A stretch of 29,897 nt of DNA. It comes from Basidiobolus meristosporus CBS 931.73 (Eukaryota > Basidiobolomycota > Basidiobolomycetes > Basidiobolales > Basidiobolaceae). Location: contig MCFE01000859.1 of assembly GCA_002104905.1 (NCBI GenBank), positions 1-29,897 on the forward strand, read 5' to 3'. Below the pieces are notes generated by a model. It was not told where the DNA came from. It searched no databases and saw only the letters and a list, made by a program, of their open reading frames with translations. The position numbers were made by a program, and so were the translations under genes. Positions within the stretch are counted from its first letter, which is position 1, and the number at the start of each line of letters is the position of its first letter. Positions 23,446 through 29,897 of this stretch are shown one piece after another.

Positions 23446-24070
23446 TCGCTATAATAAATGAACGAAGTGGCTTGTTTTGATTTCGTCATAGCAGAGATTT
23501 CTGTATAGAATTTGCGCTACGTCAATGTTCATACTCGAATACAATTGAGAATCGCCGATCGCTTCAAGTGGCCGATTAATCCATCATCAAATAACCTGAG
23601 AATAAGCTATGGTTTACTCGCCTATTCACCAACACCTTGCTTTGCCTTCGGATCAGAACTCGCAGTTCACTTGCCGAGTATGTGACCAAAGCCGATGTCT
23701 TTCTAATAATGTAGGAAATACCCAATCCATCACCACAGCCGCAAGTGCTCAAAGTGGCAAACGATTTGCGGACAAATAGAATTCACATACGAAGAACAGG
23801 TTGCTTATCTTGCCTTCATATATACATGTCCCCTTTTATCCATGGACAAGTGTTCAATTTTGAAAGCATCCCGTGAGTTGAACTGATTGTCGCAAGATTC
23901 TTTGCATTCGAATTTATGTTCGCATCAGCCTTCTAGTGGTAAGTTATTTTCACAATAGGGTATTTGCATTCAAGGTATGTACCCGCCTGTACCCGCCCGT
24001 ACCCACCTTACCCAAGCTACTCTGGAGCTGTACCAAAATAGGCAGAGCACCAGAGTGAATAATCGCACCA
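23446..24070. other. No recognisable gene
   Basis: AT-rich flank upstream of the chitinase relic. A short tandem CCCGCCTGTA/CCCGCCCGTA/CCCACCTTA motif lies at about 23982-24012. The first 100-200 bases may hold the old chitinase promoter and N-terminus. Confidence 0.35.
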
Positions 24071-24232
24071 ATGGATTTCATTCGCCTTCACCCTCACTTT
24101 AAAATCCACATTTCTATATCCGCTCATAAAAGTCACTATTATGTTATCCATTTTTGGGCCCGCCCGTTGTTACATTGCTCCACAGCGAGTACAAAGCAAA
24201 GTAAATTCAGTCGGACTTTTGGTTGTCTTTCA

Positions 24233-24799
24233 ATGATTCTTAAATCCCTTCCCATTGCTTCCTCTATCCCACTGGCTGCTTCAGTTCAAGCAAGGGTGCC
24301 CTGTTTTGCTGGAGCATTTATGGCCTCTCAGACAGGAGTTGGTATCTTGTTTCTATTGGCAAGGTGTCCTTATTTGGGATGGGTGCCCTATTGACTCAGT
24401 ACCATAATGATAATCAAGAGATTCATGCCGTTTGTTGGGACATCGAGTCCGACACATGTGCCAGCGCTGTAGCTCTGTTGGGTACCGGGTCTTGTGGATC
24501 CAGCGGAGAGAAAACCTATGCGTTGATCTCTACCACTGCCGCTATCTTCAATAAAAATGCCAAAGCTTTGAGTGGTAGTTCTCGTAAATGCACTTCCCAA
24601 CAGCGAGACACATGCTTCACGTGATGGCGCTGTAAAGGTGTTCAACCTGAAAAGGGTCATTGAGAGTGTGATATCCACTTTTCATCCTGAGAATGGGCAT
24701 CCAGTTAGTACTAGTATCACACGCAACGGTATTGCTCCTCTAACCCGTAAGGAGTGTAAAAGACAGATCTGTGGATCTTGCGGCCATTTTTACTGCTGA
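24233..24799 (+). pseudogene. Possible broken gene for a small secreted protein
   Basis: An ATG at 24233 opens a signal-peptide-like start (MILKSLPIASSIPLAASVQA). The frame ends at 24394, but a second frame continues with Cys-containing sequence (24364-24624, for example WDIESDTCASAVALLGTGSC) and a third to 24799 (VKVFNLKRVIESVI). Each looks protein-like, as if one gene had been split by two frameshifts. An intron between the first two pieces is possible. No family is recognised. Confidence 0.35.
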
Positions 24800-25590
24800 A
24801 TGCACACGACAGAGTGCCAATGCTGGTGGAAAACACTACGTTTTACGCCTGTAACATCAAGGTGTCAGTCTCATATTGATCCAAATGCTAAATGAAGCAA
24901 CCGCCAATAACAAGCCTCTATTTGGTTAGGTGTGACCAAAATGCCGAGTTTCTAAGCTCAGGATAAATAATCTAAATTCGCAGCCATCATTTCTGAATAT
25001 AAATTGCTGCGACGACTTGTAAGTTAATCACAGTACATAACCGATAGTATCGCCCAGCTCAAGAATCAAAGCATGGAGTAAACAGTGAATAACCTGAATG
25101 GCACCCGAGAACAGATTCCTCTGTGTGCAGTAATAACTCGTAGATTTCTGGCCTCCAAACTATGCTACGCCATTCCCATAGAGGCATACCTTCGACAGAT
25201 GTTATGACAAACGTTGAGCATGTTGACGGACGAGCCAATCTTTCTGGGCATTTATGGGACCTTTGAGAGCTAAAGTTGACATTCCCGTAGGTGCTTGGGT
25301 TAAGTGATGGCCCGCGTTGCAATTATGTGGCCTTGGACTTAGGGTTATTATCTGCCCTCCTCGGCTGCAATATCCAATGCCACTAATCCGACCTTGGTGG
25401 CCAATATCGCGCTCATCGATGGAGGTCAGGCAGGGAGATTCAATGTAAATACCTCGCTGTGCAGCAGTATTTCATTTGTTAACATAGACAAGAGCGTATT
25501 TTAGTGCGACCAGATGGCAGACATCCCGAGGATACTTTTAATCAATGGATCAATGATAATAAATTCTTGTCAGAAGCCATTTTTCGCCGA
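24800..25590. other. No recognisable gene; last non-array sequence before the non-LTR block
   Basis: Short frames only. The sequence passes directly into GGGTTAGGGTTAGGG at 25591. Confidence 0.4.
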
Positions 25591-25698
25591 GGGTTAGGGT
25601 TAGGGGGAGGGAAAGTCACCAAGGTAGGTGAAATCTTTATTTGAATGCAGACAAGTCTAACTACAAATAAAGAAGCCAGCTGGGAATAGAAGATTCCC
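25591..25698 (-). repeat. Shared 3' tail, copy A
   Basis: GGGTTAGGGTTAGGGGG (25591-25607) precedes the tail. Proximal hairpin: TCACC 25616-25620 with GGTGA 25627-25631. Distal hairpin: GGGAAT 25682-25687 with ATTCCC 25693-25698, loop of 5. AAATAAAG runs occur within. Confidence 0.85.
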
Positions 25699-25729
25699 AA
25701 AGTAAACACTAAGTTGAATATGAATAAAT

Positions 25730-26458
25730 CTAAGCTAAAGTTAAGGCAGTATCCCAGAGTACACTGGAGTTCAGGTTCATGGGGGAGTGAAGTAGATAAG
25801 CTTGAGAGATATAATAATCTTTGAGGAAGTGGGTAACAGCAGGTGAAGGGGAGTTTTTGATAAGTGAAGTGAATCTTGAGAGCAGAGATTCCTCTAATGA
25901 GAAGGACTTGTAAACTGGAGAATCAGGAAACTCTTTAAAGGCATGGTCAGTAGGTTCCCAGTAAAACTGGTCAGAGACATTTTGAGAGAACTCTTTAGCA
26001 ATACTTTTGTCAAGTACTACCTCCAGAGTGTGATTGTTGATAAATCTCATGTTAACAATCTTGGATAAATTGTAACCTTGTTGCTTGAGATACATCCTAT
26101 GCTCAGATATAGGAATGAACTCCACATTGGCAAAGTAGCAGACAGCCCAGTCAGTAGCAGGAGGCAAATCAGAAGTAGCAGGAAACTTTCTTTTAGTCTT
26201 GGGAGGAGCAGCAGGATGTCTTGAGGAAGCAGGAACAGGCTTTTTGACAGCTTCAGAGTAGGAAGAGTGAGCAGGAGCAGATGATTCTTGGGGAGTCTTG
26301 TTGATAGGAAGAGTTGGCACAGGGACAATAGATTCTTGCAGATCAGAGAAGGCAGAAAACAGCTTTTGAACTTGTTTCTTGAGTAAAGCATTTTCAGCTT
26401 CAACAAGTGCAAGCCTTTCCTCAAGGAAGGAAATCTGAAGGGAATGGAGTGAAGGCAT
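25730..26458 (-). CDS. ORF1-like protein of a non-LTR unit that lacks ORF2
   Basis: The 242-aa frame begins 42 bases after the tandem-repeat leader. Residues 8-42 form a Leu/Glu-rich probable coiled coil (EERLALVEAENALLKKQVQK), as used by LINE ORF1 proteins to multimerise. A Pro/Ser/Lys-rich linker (50-100) contains SYSEAVKKP, reminiscent of the YSxVAKK stretch of fungal ORF1s. Residues 104-160 (WAVCYFANVEFIP onward to VVLDKSIAKEF) resemble the RRM-like nucleic-acid-binding region. No CCHC zinc knuckle is seen, so the C-terminus may be shortened. The stop is followed after about 30 bases by the conserved distal tail hairpin, leaving no room for ORF2. Function is inferred as RNA binding; the frame itself is intact. 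Confidence 0.75.
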   Translation of the reverse strand: MPSLHSLQISFLEERLALVEAENALLKKQVQKLFSAFSDLQESIVPVPTLPINKTPQESSAPAHSSYSEAVKKPVPASSRHPAAPPKTKRKFPATSDLPPATDWAVCYFANVEFIPISEHRMYLKQQGYNLSKIVNMRFINNHTLEVVLDKSIAKEFSQNVSDQFYWEPTDHAFKEFPDSPVYKSFSLEESLLSRFTSLIKNSPSPAVTHFLKDYYISQAYLLHSPMNLNSSVLWDTALTLA

Positions 26459-26500
26459 AAGAAATAAGAAGAAGAGGGTAAGATGGGGTGGTGGGTGGGA

Positions 26501-26920
26501 AAATTAGCAGGGAGAAGAGAAGGAAGGAGCAAAAATTCCAGAAGTCAGAATTTATAGATGGATGGACAAGGGTAGATGGATGGATTATTCCTGGGTTAGG
26601 AAATTAGCAGGGAGAAGAGAAGGAAGGAGCAAAAATTCCAGAAGTCAGAATTTATAGATGGATGGACAAGGGTAGATGGATGGATTATTCCTGGTTAGGA
26701 AAATTAGCAGGGAGAAGAGAAGGAAGGAGCAAAATTCCAGAAGTCAGAATTTATAGATGGATGGACAAGGTAGATGGATGGATTATTCCTGGGTTAGGAA
26801 ATTAGCAGGGAGAAGAGAAGGAAGGAGCAAAATTCCAGAAGTCAGAATTTATAGATGGATGGACAAGGGTAGATGGATGGATTATTCCTGGTTAGGAAAA
26901 TTAGCAGGGAGAAGAGAAGG
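26501..26920 (-). repeat. Tandem array of ~100-bp monomers leading into ORF1
   Basis: Units start with AAATTAGCAGGGAGAAGAG at 26501, 26601, 26701, 26799 and a partial unit at 26898. Lengths are 98-100 bp, differing by one-base indels, and each unit contains two GATGGATGG blocks and ends in GGTTAGG. The array ends abruptly at the next element's tail junction. In minus orientation it is the 5' leader of the ORF1 unit, the position of promoter monomers in some LINEs. Confidence 0.9.
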
Positions 26921-26985
26921 GTTAGGGGGAGGAAAGTCACCAAGTGGTGAAATCTTTATTTACTTATGACAAGTATCTAAAGAAG
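26919..26985 (-). repeat. Shared 3' tail, copy B (SINE)
   Basis: GGGTTAGGGGGA at 26919-26930. The proximal hairpin is perfect: TCACCA 26937-26942 with TGGTGA 26945-26950. It is followed by AATCTTTATTT, GACAAGT and AAAGAAGCCAAG, shared with copies A, C and D. Confidence 0.82.
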
Positions 26986-27446
26986 CCAAGTTAATCTGAA
27001 GTTATTCCTAGAAAGCTAGGTCTGAGAGATATCTTCCTGGTAAGCCAGGTCTGAGAGTTGAGAAGCTGAGTGGTACTATATTTCCTAGTTAGCTAGGTCT
27101 GAGAGTGGTTTCCTGGAAAGCCAGGCCTGAGAAGTGAGAATCTGAATATATCTGAGCTAAGTTATACTGGTTTGCGGTAGCTGAATTGTGGCCGGAATGG
27201 CCAGTAGACTGGGGGAACTGAGATGTATTTCTGGGCGATCACTGGCCAAATTTACTAGGCAAATCTGGCCAAGTAGCATTTCAAGGATTTCAGCCAATCA
27301 GAGCCTTTACTTTGCCCGATGGTTGATCAAGCCATCTCCCAATGAGCACACATCAATTTATTGATCAAATTTTGTTGGATCCAGGATTTGAACCCACAAC
27401 CATGGGTATGGAAGGGTTAGGGATAACCACAAGGCTAAGTGTTCTT
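26921..27446 (-). mobile_element. tRNA-derived SINE sharing its 3' tail with the LINE units
   Basis: On the minus strand the head carries an A-box-like TAGCCTTGTGG (27427-27437) and a box B GGTTCAAATCC (27384-27394), 32 bases apart, as in tRNA internal Pol III promoters. The T-stem pairs poorly and the acceptor does not pair, so it is a tRNA relative, not a tRNA. A body of about 400 nt without coding capacity follows, containing a row of small hairpins, then the tail shared with the RT unit. SINEs that borrow the 3' end of a partner LINE are well known, and this gives a direct explanation of how it moves. Confidence 0.78.
27007..27132 (-). repeat. Four small hairpins in a dimeric tandem repeat within the SINE
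   Basis: Stems are CCTAG/CTAGG (27007-27020), CCTGG/CCAGG (27036-27049), CCTAG/CTAGG (27084-27097) and CCTGG/CCAGG (27112-27125), each with a 4-nt loop; three are followed by TCTGAGAG and the last by CCTGAGA. The alternating A-T and G-C pair in the stem is compensatory. Units one and two repeat as units three and four with a 76-77-bp period. Confidence 0.8.
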
Positions 27447-27548
27447 GGTTTAGGGGAGGGAAAGTCACCAAGTTGGTGAAATCTTTATTTGAGTTAAGAA
27501 CTAATCTAAGTACAAATAAAGAAGCCAATTCAGAGGTCTAGAACCTCT
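27447..27548 (-). repeat. Shared 3' tail, copy C (RT unit)
   Basis: GGTTTAGGGGAGGG at 27447-27460. Proximal hairpin TCACCAA 27465-27471 with TTGGTGA 27473-27479. Distal hairpin AGAGGT 27532-27537 with ACCTCT 27543-27548, loop of 5, in the same place as in copy A but with a different sequence. Confidence 0.85.
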
Positions 27549-27632
27549 CTAATAAGTAATCTAATTTATGTTTTGTTTCATCTCTAATGTTTGTTTCAAT
27601 AAAGTAAAGCTCATCAGGGGTAAATATAAAAT

Positions 27633-29735
27633 TCAGGGGTTTTGGGGGAGTACAAATTGTAGATGTTTCTGATCAATATAATCCAAGACTGGAACCCAGC
27701 CTGGGATTAGGTGCAGTAGGAAAGGTGTATGGACTTGTAAGTAGCTCTGCCACATAGATCTTAGATGGTCCTGAGCCAGTAGTCTTGGTTTCTCAGCTTT
27801 TTGAAGTTTTGAAGCAAGCTCTGTTACTACAGCAGAGCCAACCAGGGTGTGCCAGCAAGAAGATTTCAGGGAGGATTCAGATTGAAGCCATTGTTGGATG
27901 GAGGGGTTATGTGATTTCTGAAGTTTGACTAGGAAGGAAGCACGGAGATAGATCATTCGGATTTGGTATGGGTAGAACCCAAAGGCTCCATTAGTTGCAT
28001 GGATATAGGGAGATACTGGAAGATAAGGTACCAAGGATCTGATACACTGATGGAGAAATTTATCCAGGCGGTGAAGTTCTCTGGAGGTTAGGGGTATAAT
28101 GTGGAGACCAAATTCAAGTACTGGCAGCACATACTGCTTCAGAAGTATAGGGATCTTTTGAATTGGAGTGTCTGGAGTGACTACTACCAGAAGCTTTTTG
28201 AGAGCCTGTTGGGCAAGACGGATCCTATTATTCAGGTGGAGCTTGGAGTCAATCCCATGTTGACAAAACGGCAGACCTAGATATATTGCAGTTTGTTGTG
28301 GCAGAATGCTAGTGTTCTGTATAGTTGTAGTGCATCCTATTGGGACTGTCTTGGAAATTGAGAGTGAGAGGTTGTTGGCAGCCAAGTACTTCTCAATGAT
28401 GGCAGTGTCTGCTATGGGATTAGGAGTAGCAATCTTGATATCATCCGCATAGAGAGTTAGTAGTGGATAGGGAGAATCTGGTGAGGGGCCTTTTGGAAAT
28501 AAAGGAAAGTCATGTAGGAATATCACAAATAATAAGGGACCTAGTACAGATCCTTGGACTACTCCATTTGGAACCTCATAAGTCTCTGATGTACAACTTG
28601 GATGCAAAATTTTGGCTGAGTTCTCACAAAATAGAGAACGTACAAGAAGGGTCATTGGTAGTGTGGTAACTGCTAATAGCTTTCTCCAAAGCAGAGCTCT
28701 GTCCACAGAGTCAAAGGCTTTAGTAATGTCAAACAGAATGGTTGGCAATGAGAATTGAAGTGAATGATCATGGCTTAGCACTACAGCCATATCCAAGGAG
28801 AGTTTGGGCAAGAAGCCAAACTGAGAAGGATGGAATGGATATAGTTGAGATTGCAAGGATTTTGCTATTATAAGCTCAAAGATTTTCCGGCAGGTTGGTA
28901 GGAGTGAAACTGGCCGGTAAGAACCTGGGAGTGAGTGTTTCCCCTTCCCTTTGTATAAGGGTATTACATTTGCCTGTGACCAGGCCTTTGGGGTAGTCAA
29001 TTGTTGGGCACAGATAGAGTAGAATGGGAGAAGTAAGTGACTCATTTTGGAGTAGCACACCCGGAGTAGATCGTAGGTAATCAAGTCATGTCCAGGTGCA
29101 GTATTTGCAGGAAGCTTCTTTAAAATTTTCTCCAGAAGCTTTGCTGAAACCAAAATTGGAGATGTTGTACTGCTAGATATGTCACCAGTATGGTAGAAAG
29201 GAGGAGTGGGATGCACGGTTGAATCAAAGAATATAGGGGCCAGTTTGTCTGGTGATGGTATACTCCTTGCTTGGGGTCTCATGGCTTTGTATACTCTTGA
29301 TATGGACCTTGTGGTGGCATTCATATTTACTAAGGGCAAGGTATCCATGATATGAGCCCATAATCTAGTATGCTCAGTGATCTGTAGTGACTTGGAGTAG
29401 GAGATTGCGCTTTCCAGGAGGTTCTGTGTTTTTGGGTTAGGGAAACATAGGTAGCTGGAATTTAAGGCAGAAATGATGGATTTCCATTTAAGTTGGTTTG
29501 CAGATGGCTTTTGGTAGGACTTGGTGGGCAGGGCCAGACAGCCAGTGATTATGATGAAATGCTGGTAAAATAGCCATAATGCATTTATATCATCACAAAT
29601 CCATGCAGGTAAGCTGGGAAATGCATATTCTGTAAGCAAGGATAGGTAGTTTGCAAAGTCCTGTGTCTGTGATACTGAAGCTTTGGCTGGCAGGATTGTA
29701 AATGGCTGAAGAAGGGTGCCAATTGGTAGGGTTTT
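27633..29735 (-). CDS. Non-LTR retrotransposon reverse transcriptase (ORF2), 5'-truncated
   Basis: The frame is open from the TTAGGG junction (about 29735) to the stop at 27633, roughly 700 codons, with no ATG near its start: 29639 is a TTG, and the frame continues upstream of it without a stop. Counting from 29639, RT motifs are PANTAPGHDLITYDLL (177-192), SYRPVSLL (240-247), motif A FDITKAFDSVD (303-313, catalytic D304), motif B GVVQGSVLGPL (359-369) and YADD (397-400), followed by a thumb region. No stop or frameshift breaks it. No endonuclease domain is visible: an APE-type domain would lie upstream and is cut off, and I see no restriction-like motif downstream. A 3' UTR of about 180 nt ends in the shared tail. 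The copy is probably immobile because its 5' part is missing, but its kin are the likely RT source. Confidence 0.9.
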   Translation of the reverse strand, partial: KTLPIGTLLQPFTILPAKASVSQTQDFANYLSLLTEYAFPSLPAWICDDINALWLFYQHFIIITGCLALPTKSYQKPSANQLKWKSIISALNSSYLCFPNPKTQNLLESAISYSKSLQITEHTRLWAHIMDTLPLVNMNATTRSISRVYKAMRPQARSIPSPDKLAPIFFDSTVHPTPPFYHTGDISSSTTSPILVSAKLLEKILKKLPANTAPGHDLITYDLLRVCYSKMSHLLLPFYSICAQQLTTPKAWSQANVIPLYKGKGKHSLPGSYRPVSLLPTCRKIFELIIAKSLQSQLYPFHPSQFGFLPKLSLDMAVVLSHDHSLQFSLPTILFDITKAFDSVDRALLWRKLLAVTTLPMTLLVRSLFCENSAKILHPSCTSETYEVPNGVVQGSVLGPLLFVIFLHDFPLFPKGPSPDSPYPLLTLYADDIKIATPNPIADTAIIEKYLAANNLSLSISKTVPIGCTTTIQNTSILPQQTAIYLGLPFCQHGIDSKLHLNNRIRLAQQALKKLLVVVTPDTPIQKIPILLKQYVLPVLEFGLHIIPLTSRELHRLDKFLHQCIRSLVPYLPVSPYIHATNGAFGFYPYQIRMIYLRASFLVKLQKSHNPSIQQWLQSESSLKSSCWHTLVGSAVVTELASKLQKAEKPRLLAQDHLRSMWQSYLQVHTPFLLHLIPGWVPVLDYIDQKHLQFVLPQNP

Positions 29736-29737
29736 TC

Positions 29738-29897
29738 TTAGGGTTAGGGGGAGGGAAAGTCACCAAGGTAGGTGAAATCTTTATTTGATTTCAGACAAGT
29801 CTAACTACAAATAAAGAAGCCAGCTGGGAATAGAAGATTCCCAAAGTAAACACTAAGTTGAGTATGAATAAATCTAAGCTAAAGTTAAGGCAGTATC
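29738..29897 (-). mobile_element. Start of a second ORF1-type unit (copy D), cut by the window end
   Basis: From GGGTTAGGGGGAGGG onward it matches 25597-25755 almost base for base, with only a few differences in 159 positions, including the proximal hairpin (29760-29764 with 29771-29775), the distal hairpin (29826-29842) and the last codons of ORF1 at the edge. So the ORF1-plus-tail arrangement occurs at least twice. Confidence 0.9.

Larger units (their letters stand above)
25591..29897 (-). mobile_element. Head-to-tail array of non-LTR retroelements joined at TTAGGG-like repeats
   Basis: Four junctions (25591, 26919, 27447, 29738) each show telomere-like G-rich sequence followed by the same antisense 3' tail (GAGGGAAAGTCACCAAG, then GGTGAAATCTTTATTT). 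They bound an ORF1-type unit (25591-26918), a tRNA-headed SINE (26919-27446), a truncated RT unit (27447-29737) and the start of a second ORF1-type unit (29738 to beyond the window). All run on the minus strand. On the plus strand each tail follows TTAGGG DNA, the geometry expected if the telomeric G-strand primed reverse transcription. The alternative is that CCCTAA is simply the 3' repeat tail of the elements. Confidence 0.8.

Noticed and set aside
26047-26532. 161-codon Leu/Ser-rich minus-strand frame
   Set aside because: It overlaps the ORF1 frame out of phase, has low-complexity composition and no motifs, so it is a shadow.
26591-26900. GGTTAGG at the end of each minisatellite unit as true telomere repeats
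   Set aside because: Each is a single copy embedded in the 100-bp unit and is better explained as part of the monomer.
26501-26920. CRISPR-like array
   Set aside because: Units are directly adjacent with no unique spacers; this is a tandem minisatellite in a eukaryotic retroelement.
27370-27446. Functional tRNA gene on the minus strand
   Set aside because: Boxes A and B are present, but the T-stem has a mismatch and wobbles, the acceptor arms do not pair, and the sequence continues into a SINE body.

Overview
The window reads as nuclear DNA of a filamentous ascomycete. The grounds are short 61-77 nt spliceosomal introns with GTAAGT- or GTATGT-type donors and CTAAC/CTGAC-type branch sites, a chromodomain Gypsy and a Copia retrotransposon, a fungal-type aromatic-acid-exporter-like (FUSC/ArAE) membrane protein, a fungal GH18 chitinase relic, and TTAGGG telomere-type repeats. 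The heavy retroelement load would fit a repeat-rich lineage such as truffle-like Pezizomycetes, but no species can be named from sequence alone.

Layout. 1-4287: 3' part of a decayed Ty3/Gypsy chromovirus (protease, RT, RNase H, integrase, chromodomain, 3' LTR), with a 214-nt inverted-repeat insertion in RNase H. 4289-6512: a scrambled Copia element whose pol is split by an inverted solo LTR with a perfect 5-bp target-site duplication, plus two more LTR copies. 6513-10640: mostly unrecognised sequence, holding one convincing short two-exon gene on the minus strand (54 aa, mitochondrial-protein-like). 10647-10995: a solo Copia LTR with a GAGAC duplication. 10996-15500: mostly unrecognised, but with a 158/159-aa single-pass membrane protein carrying a PPxY motif. 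15546-19238: the main intact gene, a six-exon, 1120-aa transporter-like protein. 20440-25590: pseudogenes only (short-chain dehydrogenase, GH18 chitinase, a possible secreted protein) and unrecognised sequence.

25591-29897 is the most interesting part. It is a head-to-tail array of minus-strand non-LTR elements, each 3' end abutting TTAGGG-like DNA on the plus strand. Three different kinds of unit share one 3' tail: a 5'-truncated reverse-transcriptase unit, a unit encoding only an ORF1-like protein behind a 100-bp tandem-repeat leader (a second copy begins at the window end), and a tRNA-headed SINE. The tail has two hairpins; the distal one keeps a 6-bp stem and 5-nt loop in two units although its sequence differs completely. 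I infer a small retroelement community in which one RT recognises a shared 3' RNA structure, possibly priming on telomeric DNA as described for telomere-associated retrotransposons such as MoTeR, TRAS and SART. The abundance of pseudogenes immediately to the left fits a subtelomeric position, with the chromosome end to the right.
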